Assembly (NCBI GenBank): GCA_007922225.1
Contig: ML679960.1
Location: forward strand, 7,108,844-7,172,843
Source of the DNA: Emydura subglobosa
Taxonomy: Eukaryota; Chordata; Testudines; Chelidae
Direction of reading: 5' to 3'
Length of the DNA: 64,000 nt
Position numbers and translations under genes: made by a program
The notes under the pieces: generated by a model
What the model was told of the DNA's origin: nothing
What the model saw: only the letters and a program-made list of their open reading frames with translations
Database searches by the model: none
Shown here: piece by piece, positions 1-9,649 of the stretch
How the letters are laid out: each line of letters begins with the position of its first letter
How positions within the stretch are numbered: position 1 is the first letter of the stretch

Positions 1-205
1 CAGAAACATCTCTACTTGCTTGTTGTAGGAAGGCGCAGTGGCCTTCCTCTGAGCCTGGGCCCGCGGAAGGGCCACAGGCACCCAATCAGACTCTAGACTG
101 GCCGGCAGCCCAGTCTGCCCAGCAACCAGACCGCTGGGCCCCGATAGGTCCTGCCGGGCGGCCAACCCGGCAGCAGGGGGGCGGAGCCTTAGGGAGGGCG
201 GCAGC

Positions 206-212
206 TATAAAA
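206..212 (+). promoter_or_regulatory. TATA box of copy A
   Basis: The heptamer tataaaa sits about 180 bases inside the element, in GC-rich surroundings, followed closely by an aggcc motif. Copy C has tttaaaa at the equivalent place (51636-51642), also followed by aggcc, so this is probably the core promoter of the element. Transcription would start near 235 and run into the acidic frame. Inference from position and conservation only. Confidence 0.5.
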
Positions 213-332
213 ATCAGGCCCTACAGCCCAGAAGGGAGAAGGCTACTGGCGGAGACAGATGCGCTGCCTCGCCGGCTGCAGCAAGGGGCTGAACCACGCC
301 AGGCTACTGCCGCAGGTAACCCCCTCCCGGCC

Positions 333-767
333 TTGCGGCCCTGGCAACCCGCCTCTAAGGCCTGGGTTGGGCCTCCAGGTCCTCTGGACTGGCCGAGGTC
401 TCCAGGCCCGAGGCGCTGGGACCAGCCTCAGGCCCGCAGCGGCTGGGACAAACCCCCTGAACCAGAGAGCTGGGAGTTTTGCCCAGAAGCCGGTCCGGAC
501 CTGGAGGAGTTGCCAGACGCCCAACCCCTGGAGGCAGGAACTGACCTGGAGGAGTTGCCGGAGGTTGAACTGTACCCCCTGCCCTGCGATCTGGAGGAGC
601 TGCCCCTTGCTGAGGAGCTTCCCAACCTGCCCCCCATGGACACAGAAGGACTGACTGGCCTACCCCGTGCGGTGTACCCCGATGACCCAGAAGACCCGAC
701 GGACCTAGGTACCGGGGAACCCGGGGAGGAAGAAGCCCAGGGACAGCCAGAGGTGTGGCTGTACTAG
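333..767 (+). CDS. Small acidic LEELP-repeat protein inside copy A
   Basis: An uninterrupted 144-codon frame. Residues 1-50 are rich in Pro, Trp and Arg. Residues ~55-100 are acidic with three DLEELP motifs and an AEELP motif. Residues ~101-123 carry a tail, DTEGLTGLP...YPDDPE, which copy C retains as DSEGLAGLP...YPSDPE. The C-terminus is a Gly/Glu-rich stretch ending in WLY. I see no zinc knuckle, protease, reverse transcriptase, signal peptide or membrane segment, and I do not recognise the family. The start at 333 is simply the first Met of the frame; a frame opening with Met at 259 is followed by a splice-donor-like cag|gtaacc at 308-316, so a spliced start is conceivable. Retention of the tail between diverged copies suggests past coding function. 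Function unknown. Confidence 0.45.
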   Translation: MRPWQPASKAWVGPPGPLDWPRSPGPRRWDQPQARSGWDKPPEPESWEFCPEAGPDLEELPDAQPLEAGTDLEELPEVELYPLPCDLEELPLAEELPNLPPMDTEGLTGLPRAVYPDDPEDPTDLGTGEPGEEEAQGQPEVWLY

Positions 768-961
768 GGGTAACGCCCAGTCGGCGTGTTGCGGCAGGAG
801 CCCCGCCGACTGAGTGGCAACACCCGTGCCACTGCTAGGGCCCTGGGCTGGGATGCAGTGGAGTTGGGTAGGCCTGCGTCCCCCTCCCCTCCCCCCTGAT
901 CCTTGCCGATCCCCAAAAAGGGAAATAGCCTCTACCGCCCGCTAAACTCGAGCCCACTGCT

Positions 962-1100
962 CCTTGCTCGCCCGCCCTGCCTGGGGGCCGGGGCGAAGGA
1001 CTCCTTGCTCGCCCGCCCTGCCTGGGGGCCGGGGCGAAGGACTNNNNNNNNNNAGGACTCCTTGCTCGCCCGCCCTGCCTGGGGGCCGGGGCGAAGGACT
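962..1100 (+). repeat. Tandem array of an identical 41-bp GC-rich unit
   Basis: Three copies of a 41-base unit (962-1002, 1003-1043, 1060-1100) are identical. Each contains ctcgcccgccctgcc and gggggccggggcg. The array lies in the 3' half of copy A, where copies B and C carry related but longer-period units around ctcgccctgcc...ctcgag. Identity between units implies recent expansion or gene conversion. The true copy number is unknown because an assembly gap falls inside it. Confidence 0.9.
1044..1053. other. Assembly gap (10 N) inside the 41-bp tandem array
   Basis: Ten Ns follow ...aaggact and are followed by aggactcc..., so the same six bases stand on both sides. This is what is seen when two contigs ending in the same tandem repeat are joined with a nominal gap. 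The length is arbitrary; the real array may hold more units or the overlap may be negative. Confidence 0.95.
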
Positions 1101-1212
1101 AAAAGAATAACATTCCCCTGTTGTGTAGGAAGGCGCAGTGGCCTTCCTCTGAGCCTGGGCCCGTGGAAGGGCCACCAGGACTGGACCGGGCAGGAGCCCG
1201 TCCTACACTTGT

Positions 1213-4174
1213 GGAAAAAATATATTGCTCCATTCACAAATGCTAGTAGACATATCATTAAATAATGCCATACAGCAGTCATGTATACTATCACCTGTCT
1301 CTTCCAGGTAAAAGTTAAAAGGAAGTTTTCTAGATGGTCTTTAATTATGAATTATTAATTATTGAAAATAAAGTGGGATTATTTTTTAATGAACAAACGT
1401 AGAATGTGATTGTCCTCCAACCTGATATGCAAATGTGCAAATCACTGTGGATTATAGAACATCACCGACTGCACTTGTTGGAGCATAAATTACATAATAA
1501 ACAGTTAGAAATACTTTTAGGTGTGCCCTCGAATTCCAGGAGGAGGTATTGAAAACAGCCCAGAAATGTAATCTCCCTAAAACCCTAAATTTCTGATACC
1601 AGAAGAAGAAAGTATTTAGGAATACTAGACCAATACCTTGGGAATCTTAAATGGTTCACAGAAAAAGTTCCTTTTAATGAGAATCAGCTGTTAAGAGGAT
1701 GTTACTGCAAAAATGGAATTCATCAAGGATCTTTTATATTCTGAATAGGTTAACTGGGCTAGGCATATATAGAAAATTTTAACTGAAGTTTTAGTGTAGA
1801 TACATTTTTGAACTGTTTGAAATTGTTATATGCTGGATAGACCTAAAAATCACAAATACAATTGCATTTTAAAATGTGTATTATTTGTCATGCCTACAAG
1901 AGCTAATTATGTGCCAGCACCCCATTGTGCTAGGTTCTGTACAAACACAGAACAAAAAAGATGGCCTTAGTCCCAAAGAGCTTATTATTCAAGTGTGAAA
2001 AGCAGCATCTCCTTAGCCTACTTTTGAAGATGAGTTCAGAGATCTGCTTTTTTCCCCATGCAAAAGTGGATGTTACATCACAAGCACCAAATATACTGCT
2101 GTAAAATGTTGTTCTTAGGAATTAGTATTTTTCTTTTTTCTATACATGATTTTTTTTCTCTTTAAGATGTTTATTTTTATGTTTGCATTGTAAACATTTT
2201 TATAATTTTTTAAAAGTTTTTCAGTTCACTAACTTTAAAGACAAATTAGATGAATGAATATAGGGGCACTCTTTGTATACCACCTAGACTGAAATGTGAC
2301 CTAACTATATTGAATTATTTAAGGATACCTTACCAGTAATGTTATGATCAGTGTATTTCTGTTCCTCAGTCTCACACCTTTCCCTTTCAAAAGATAATAT
2401 GAAAAATTAAACAGCAAAGTCAGAAAGCATACCCACATAGCTGGCATTAGAAGAGAGCACTTTGTTTCTGCACCTCTATTATATTTTGGCTGGAACATGA
2501 CTCAACCACATATTTTGGGCTTTGAATGTTCTGACTTAAGGAAGCTGGTGAAGGGAATATTGATAGGGAAAAGATGTTCAATTAATTTAAAAGTTTACAT
2601 TAAAGATATAGCCACTGTGCCCTTAGATGTTTTAAAAAAATCGTTCACTTGCAATTTTGGTCACAGTGAATTTTCAGAAGCTGGCATTTGAGAAGCTTGT
2701 TGAGAAAATCAAAGCAATGAAGTAGCCCAAGAAGCGAATGTCAGAGTGAACAGGAGATTTTGATGTGAAGCCCTAGTTTCCTAATTGTTATTATGCTTAC
2801 AAGGACATTCAGTAAAAAAGAAAAATGAATACCTTTTACAACACCTGCTGTAAGAGGTACTGCAGCTCTGGAGCTTACTTAAATCATTCTCCTGAAACAA
2901 ACTGCCAAAAGAGCCTTAGCCCATTTAATTTCCAAATACCAGTAATTAAAGTGAGTCACATCATCAGTGTTTGGCAGGACTACAGCCTTCTTTTCCCTTT
3001 TCATCTTCACATAAATTTCACTGAAGGTCAGATTTGTTGGGGCGAGGAGGAGAACCTGCCTGCTTTGTGCTCATGGGAGGTTAAAATATGACTTATTCAC
3101 AGTGTCCCTCATAGTTCAGAACTTAATGGTCCTTGACAGGGATAACCTAGAATTTAATTTTACTCTGTGTCCCAAAAGCAGTCATTGTCACTGCAATCCT
3201 TCTTTCAGACTGAAGGGTACCTATACCACCTGATCAGGCTTTCAATAGTGATTGAGCAATATCACTAATCAAGAGCCACAGAAATGGCTGGTTATCGATC
3301 TGCCGTTCTTTACTAGTATTGTCAGATTTAAGACAGAAAGAATCAGTCTTTCCCCTCCAGAGTAGTCCTCTTTTTATAAAACTACTCTGAGATGTATATT
3401 ACCTGCTTTTAATGTTATCTTATGCTGTTTATACATATTACATACTAAAAACTACATTAGAGGAATGTGAAGGTGCACATTCAAGCACTCTACAGCTAGG
3501 AAGTGACTGAAGACTTGATCCTTTTTCTTCCTCGCTGTCTGGGTGCTGGAACAGGGAAACAATCTCCCAGATTTTAAGTCCAGAACCACAGCAGCCCCTA
3601 AAAGTCAAGGACAACAATTACAGAGAAACTCCTGTTCAGCTCCAGAATGGAGTATGCTCATTCACTATGTGGGGGATGTTTCACACAGTCCAGTCAGCAT
3701 GAAGGAGCTGTGAGGGGATGGAGCACGCTCATTGTAGACAGAATCTTAAAAAAATGTAGCTACCCAACTCTAACAAGTCTCTACAGGGCACATGCAAACT
3801 AAGATTTTTTTCAGACACTTATAAATTGGCCAAATTTGGGCATATCTTCCATGGTGGGCACCAGGAGAACCCCCATGCTAAATTTCAAATCTCTGCTCTA
3901 GCATGGAGGTGCTAGAGATTCTCAACAAAATGGGTGTAAGAATTTAATAGAGGAAAACCAACATATTTTCCCCTTACCTTATTCTCAGAAATGGCATGGA
4001 AACTTTTACACTGAAATTTAAAAATCTGTCAAAGGCAAGCAAGCATGAAAAGCTTCAGCCCAAACAGTTGTTTGGCAAAGTTACAAGAAAACAAAAAGGG
4101 TGTCTTATAATAGAAAGATGGGAGGACACCTTAATGAAGATTAGCTGTGCCACCTATAAATGAATACATTTGTT
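1213..4174. other. AT-rich sequence without recognised gene
   Basis: Open frames here are short and without recognisable motifs. The only repeat I recognise is the fragment at 1895-2005. The rest is AT-rich unique-looking sequence. Confidence 0.6.
1895..2005 (+). repeat. Amniote interspersed repeat fragment, 'cattgtgctagg...gtacaaacac' type
   Basis: The motifs ccccattgtgctagg, ctgtacaaacacagaa and ccaaagagctta are the hallmark of an old interspersed repeat common in turtles and other amniotes. It recurs in this window at about 8920, 20612, 21350 and 22018, with a MIR-like tail in the fuller copies. No target duplications remain visible. Confidence 0.6.
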
Positions 4175-4292
4175 TGTTTTGAGGTCAGAAGGGACCACTG
4201 TGTTCCTTTAACCTGACCTCCTGCATAGCCCAAGTCTTAGAATGTCACCTAGTGATTCCTGCATTGAGTTCAATAACTTGTGGTTGAGTTAG
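4175..4292 (-). mobile_element. CR1 LINE 3' end fragment
   Basis: The plus strand reads gaggtcagaagggaccactg, then cctgacctcctgcat and gtgattcctgcattgagttcaataacttgtgg as separated motifs. This is the complement of the CR1 3' untranslated region as seen in sauropsid genomes. Only about 120 bases remain, as is usual for 5'-truncated CR1 copies. Confidence 0.75.
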
Positions 4293-4297
4293 ACTGG

Positions 4298-4488
4298 CAG
4301 TTTCCAACCTGTGGTCCGCGGACCGCTGGTGGTCCGCAAGGCTACTACAGGTGGTCTATAGAAAAGAAAAGTAATGACAACCTCACCAAGGAAATGTACA
4401 ATTTCAAATAAAACTAGTAGCACGTGGTGATCTGAGAAATATTTGGAGGTTGAAGAGGGGTCTGCACACTCGAAATGACTGGGAACTG
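4298..4488. mobile_element. Ancient hAT-type non-autonomous transposon
   Basis: The block starts cagtttccaacctgtggtcc and ends gactgggaactg. The ends are inverted repeats resembling the CAG..GTTCCCAACC ends of Charlie-like hAT elements. An internal duplication, ggtccgcgg...ggtccgc, is present. The expected 8-bp target duplications are not clear, so it is old or truncated. Directly follows the CR1 tail. Confidence 0.5.
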
Positions 4489-7085
4489 TTTAGCTAGACC
4501 ATATCTTTTAGAGAGACCACTTACACTCACTCTCAGGAATTTGTCATAGAGAAAGGAAATTCTCCAAATCATAACACCTGAAAAGCAGCAGAAACCCAGA
4601 AATTACTTGCCACATAGATAAGAAACGATTTTGACTTCCCTTATCACTTACAAACATTACAATTCAAGACCAGTATCAGTATCAATGTACCACAAGTATT
4701 CAAACAGTGTGAGTCATCTCAAAAGCTTAAAGAATATTTTTTGGTCTTTTTTTATTTGCCTGCTGGGTTTTGAGCTTGGGTCATGTTTTCCAGGTTTTCT
4801 CTGCAAAACCCAAACATATTTAAAATGAAAAACTTATATTTTTTGTTTGTCACAAAATCATGGGGCTCCAGGAGTTGAGACTCATGATAAGAGTCACAAA
4901 AGTTATGGAAACTAAAAGAGAAGTAGATCAATAAATAGCATCCATAGGGAAAAGTGCATCTTAAAACTGTTGTTGTTTTCAAAGACCTTTAACTCGAGTG
5001 CTTTCCCGTCTGTGGTTAAGAAATTCCTTTGTCACAGTTACATTTCTTGCTCACCTGACACATTGTCAGCAAAGGGATTGAACCAGAAACTCAGAGAGCC
5101 CATAGCCAGGGTGACTGAGGGAGTGTGTATAAGTGATTGGAGGGGCTCAAGAGGTCTCAGTCACTGGTTTCAAGGCCTAGGGTGGCTAGGCAGCAGCAGC
5201 ACCCTACATCTCATGGAGGGGCTCAGACAAAAGGTGCCTTACAGTCCAAGAGCTAGAGACAGTGACTAGATTATATCTAGACCCAGATAGCTTGGAAGCA
5301 TGTGGGACCCACTGATTGGGTCCACTCGCAACAGACTGGTGACTATATGGTGGGTTACTGAACCAGTTTGTAGCACACTGATTCACAGACCCTGATCAAG
5401 GTTTCGGTGAGTGTGGGTTGGAGTGGGGAAATGGAAGAGGAGCAGCAGCAGCTGTTCATGCACCAGGGTAGTGGCAGATATTGTCATTGCCTGTATTGTT
5501 ACTGGCATTGGGTTTTGATTTTCTGTGCACATGAACTAAGCTGTTCATCCACCCATTTTCTGTTGTAGAGTTCTGCTGTGTTGAAAATTAGTAGTGCTTT
5601 CCCCATCCCTCCTATGTATCCTTGGGGCTTCGGATATTTCTGAACAGGGCATTGTGTGGGTGTGGGACAGACAGAAAAATGTTTGTGGCATCAGACAGCT
5701 AATCACCATTCATTGTCATATGCTGTGAATCGAGGGGCCTAAACAGAAAATATTTCAGCCATCATGCTGAGGGAGCAGGAGCTATACACAAGTCAATGAA
5801 ACTATAACATTTATTAAAAATACGAGATGAAAAGTAGTTAAAATATTTTTAAAAGAACTGTCAGCCAAACATCTTTAAAATATTAAGGGAATGAATCTAT
5901 GAAAACCAGATTTTTATAGATTGGGTAAGGGTCAGGAAGAAGAGGGTTCACTGCATTGTGGGAATTGGGGTGGAGGATTATTGAAATTCAAGACTTGGTA
6001 CATGCCCCATGCCCAGTCCACATGGTGTACAGGTACAGGGCCGTGCCACAGCCTACTTACCCACCCCTCAGGCATGCTAGCTTCCTTGCCCTATACTCAC
6101 CTTTGGATACGTGCTTCTGGGGTTTAGGTGTGGACAATAGGGCACAACAAAGCACATGAACATGTATACTGTTGCTAGTGTAGACCTACTCTGAGAGTAG
6201 AAAACAAATTGAACATATTTTTTAAGTCTCTAATTAGAATCTCCCAGACCTGAGAAAATAACTCTGAATGGGATTCACAGCACAAGTTATCACTTAGCAC
6301 TCCTAGCAGAGGTAAACTACAGTGGGCCAAATTCTTCCCTCAGTTAAACTGGTGCATCCCCATTCACATCAGCAGTGGTACACAAATGTCATTAAAAAGA
6401 AACTTTTACTTAGTCTGTATAGAGCGGCCAAAACTGTGCCCTCTCTCACTCCCATGTCACCCCACTGGCTTTTCCGGAGTTGCACAAGGATATCTGAAGA
6501 CAGAAGTGCATTTTAAAGTATTTTCTCTACAACCACAGGTTGGATTCAGTTCAAAACTGAGGGGGTTTTTTTGTTCTACTTCACTGAGGCTACCTTGATA
6601 TTTTTGTTCTGCCCTTAAACCATTTTTCTTCTGGCTTTAAGGGGGAAAACAATTGCAAACATATCATGTTTACTATAGGTTTCTGACCTATAAGAAGTTT
6701 GAAAGAAAGGGCTACTGTACACTCTAATATGCAATCACATTGTTCTCCATCATAAACCATTTATATCTAATAAATACGTCTGCAGAAGGTAAAAACCCTC
6801 AGAATCATCCTTGAAGAGGTTACGTTCTATTTAAAATGTCCGACTTTTCTGTACTTCATTGAACTCATGGGAGAGCTTGATTTGAAACTGCAGCTTCACT
6901 TCAATCTCAGCTTCTCCCATTTACCTTCCCCATCAGAGATGATGTTTTTGTTTTGTCTATTTAAAAAATGTGCTGCCACTGCGTGCTGCTTCTGCCCAGA
7001 CTGCCCTTCGTTGTTGAGAGTTAGGCCATTTCCTTTGGACGTTTAACTCTCCAGCCTCTAACGCTTACTTATCTATCCAACTTAT
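4489..7085. other. Non-coding stretch with one MITE half
   Basis: No frame in this stretch has a recognisable domain. At 6323-6400 the motif gggccaaattcttccctcag followed by ctggtgcatccccattcaca matches one half of a palindromic MITE family common in turtle DNA. The remainder looks unique. Confidence 0.5.
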
Positions 7086-7087
7086 AG

Positions 7088-7612
7088 GCTCTTCTACACT
7101 ACACACCACTGGTGGAGGCATGTAGTGTACTTGTAACTACAAGCCACATTGAAAAGCACACCATGTCCAGACTGCAGTGTGTAGCTACATGTGGCAGTGA
7201 AAGGGAAGGCGGAGGGAAAGGATGAGCCTTTTCCCACTGCCACTTTCCTCCCCAGCATGGAAGGACTCCAGCAGTGGGGAGCTGCCAGAGTCTTTCCCAA
7301 TTGCCTCCTGCCTGCCAGACCCTCTCTCCAATGTTGGAGTCTTTTCCTGCAGTGAGGAAAGGCTCCAACAGCAGGGAGATAGTGGGATGCTACACTTCTT
7401 AAAAATAGCAGTATAGACTGAGGCACGGCTTGGGTAAGTAGAGAGCTGTGTAGACTATGTGCTTGCATATATACTCACATCCTTCAGGTGTGTTTTTACT
7501 CACCTCTGCCCTTCCTCGCCATCTACACTGCTATTTAGACTCATGATAGGGGGACTACATGTCTATGTGCACTATTTGTAACCGAAAGAAGGGTGCGGTG
7601 TAGACACATGGG
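7088..7612. mobile_element. hAT-like non-autonomous element, approximate limits
   Basis: The left part begins ttctacactacacacc and the right part ends gggtgcggtgtagaca, which are imperfect inverted repeats. The inside holds further tgtagac and ctacac motifs in both orientations (7160-7190, 7400-7420, 7455-7460, 7520-7570). This is the general pattern of the large turtle hAT MITE families. Two open frames cross it on the minus strand, 89 and 124 codons long, but they have no domain features and I treat them as chance. Confidence 0.45.
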
Positions 7613-8127
7613 GTTGCAAAATTTTCACACAGAACCAGCTTCTGTTGGAAAATGCTGTTTCACTGAAATTGACTTACTTTTAAAAATGAAAGCTTTTATT
7701 TAAAATATTGGTCATATTTCAATATTTTATATTTTATATTAGAATGTTGACACTATCAAAGTGTTTCGCGTGTTTGATATTTCCAAAGCAAAATATTTTG
7801 GAATTTCTATTTCATAATCAGTTTAGAAATTTTGACTTTTCATCCCAAGTCTGAATGAAAGGAAATGTTACATTTTCCTCCAGGATGTAAAACTAGTTTC
7901 CAGACAGGTCTAACAATGTTCCAGTGGCAGTTTTCAAATTAAATTAATGCCATTCTAGGTGTCAGAGGAAGAGCTGTGTGAATAATGAAAATATTTAATC
8001 ACCAACTGATTCTTTAAATCCAAACTGCAACTCAAATCCTTTTTTATTCACCTTTTCTCTGGTCATTTGAATGATAAGACCAATCTGCCTGTTTGTTTTG
8101 GGGAGCAAGGTCTCTTCATGCAAGCAT

Positions 8128-8420
8128 AAGCATTATTATTATTTATTTTTACTGCAGTATCACCTAGAGATCCACTGCATTGTACTAAATGCAGTACATA
8201 AATGTAATAAGAGCTGTCCTGAAGAGCCTGCAATCTAAATAGACAAGACAGACAATGTGTGGGAGAAAGTAAGGATGATTATCACAATTTCCCAGCTGGT
8301 GAGTTAAGGACACAGATTAAGTGATTTGCCCAAAGTCATGCAGGTCATCTGTAGCAGAACCAGGATTTTTAACCCATATTTCCTGAGACCCAGTCCACAT
8401 AACCCTCCTTCCTCTCTACA
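8128..8420 (+). repeat. MIR/CORE-SINE-like interspersed repeat
   Basis: From left to right: attattattatttatt, a decayed cattgt...gtacataaatg segment, gcaatctaaatagacaagac, then gtgatttgcccaaagtcatgcagg and gcagaaccagga. The last motifs are those of the MIR 3' half. The copy is old and lacks visible target duplications. Confidence 0.65.
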
Positions 8421-8624
8421 TGCACAAGCAGCTACATATGAGGACAGGAGGACATAATGAACAGCAGAAAGATCCTTTAGCTATTGATACTATGCATGTT
8501 CCAGAACTAGAACGTAGAGCAAAGTTCTGTGATTAGACAGTGGAGTGAGGGCAATCAAAGACTGAGAAGTTATGATATTTTCTGTATTACACTACATCTC
8601 TTTCTTAATACAATCTAATGTTTT

Positions 8625-8880
8625 GGGGTGTTTTTGAACCTTCACAATGTATTGAGCTATCCACGGTGACACCAAGATCTTTTCCCTGAGTGGATACTAT
8701 TAATTTGGACTCTATGAACACATATGAGCATTCAGAGTGTAAGGAACAAAGTGCATTATCTTGCATTTGTCAACATTACATCTTTTTGCTAACATTGTGT
8801 TACCCAGTCCCCTAGCTTGATTAGGTCTTTCACATGCTTTTGAGTCTTGGGTACCTGAATTCATTCTGTTTTTCTTTTAG
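8625..8880 (-). mobile_element. CR1-family fragment
   Basis: The plus strand shows motifs complementary to the last part of the CR1 reverse transcriptase frame: acggtgacaccaagatcttt, gcattatcttgcatttgtca, and ttacccagtcccctagcttg. No intact frame survives. A partial 'caatgtgctaggcactgtcc' repeat follows at about 8920-8990. Confidence 0.6.
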
Positions 8881-9009
8881 TTAATTTAATATAGCAGGAG
8901 TGCACAAAGTCCTCAGTCAGGTCTGAGGCCCCAATGTGCTAGGCACTGTCCAAACACATGCGATATGGTTCAAGGGGCTGAGACCTTGTCTTCAGTAGGG
9001 TGGAAAAGT

Positions 9010-9215
9010 GGGATTTTTTTACCACATGTTGACTAACAAACATGGTAACTAATGTGGTAAAACCCGAGCAGAGATAAGGCAGGTTGTAGTTTTCACATAA
9101 GTCAGCAGGCCAAGGTAAACCTTAACATTGGAAAACTACAAACTGCCTTGTCCTCACTACGATTTTACCATGTGTTAGATTTTACCATGGTTAGATACCA
9201 GCTAACATGGTTAAA
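9010..9215. mobile_element. Palindromic MITE
   Basis: Two sets of inverted arms are seen. The inner arms are ataaggcaggttgtagttttc (about 9073) and gaaaactacaaactgccttg (about 9131). The outer ones are built from acatggtaactaatgtggta and ttttaccatgtgttag. A related accatggttag segment occurs at 34590-34610. Probably a non-autonomous DNA transposon; family not assigned. Confidence 0.5.
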
Positions 9216-9649
9216 AAGGAATGCCTTTCTTTCGAGTGTGGCCACCCATTCAGAAGAAATTGTCTCATCCACAGGTGTCATCACAATGCTGTTCACTGTG
9301 TTTCCCATATCATTAACAAGGGTATGGCTCTGCAAATGAAGGGATGTGCTGTTAATGTGGGAGTGACTATGCTAATGATTGTGTTTGTTGCTGAGCATGC
9401 TCAGTATGAACTTACAAGTTTCCTGAAGACAAAGGTGTCTAAGTCTGAGCTTATATACTTATGTTCCATAGACTTATGAAAGTTCTGAATTATTCCCTTT
9501 GTTATTGGAGGGCTCCTCAGCTGAATTTGTTCATCTGCTCCACAATTGCTGATCTCTAGAATTTTTCTTGAGCATCACATGAAAGCATCTGGGGGGGAGA
9601 TGCACTGAAAGTCTTCTGGAGAGGTCCACAGTTACTCTCTCTCCTTTTC

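Larger units (their letters stand above)
19..1212 (+). mobile_element. LTR-like element, copy A, complete with target duplication
   Basis: The element occupies 24-1207. It begins TGTAGGA and ends TCCTACA (7-bp inverted ends, TG...CA) and is flanked by a perfect 5-bp duplication, cttgt at 19-23 and 1208-1212. The first 52 bases (24-75) recur almost unchanged (one difference) at 1124-1175, only 32 bases before the end. Between them lie a TATA box, an acidic open frame and a GC-rich tandem repeat. The ends and the 5-bp duplication fit integration by a retroviral-type integrase, as in Ty3/gypsy elements and some endogenous retroviruses. Whether it is a solo LTR or a short non-autonomous element is open: beyond the 52-base repeat the two ends do not align, which argues against a pair of short LTRs. 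Copies B and C in this window share the plan. Confidence 0.75.

Noticed and set aside
24..1207. Interpretation of copy A as a TRIM with about 84-bp LTRs
   Set aside because: The first 52 bases match at 98%, but the remaining 32 bases of the right end have no good counterpart on the left, so a true LTR pair is not supported; kept only as an alternative.
932..1294. Frames of 120 codons on both strands through the N gap
   Set aside because: They are made by the GC-rich tandem array and contain undetermined residues from the gap.
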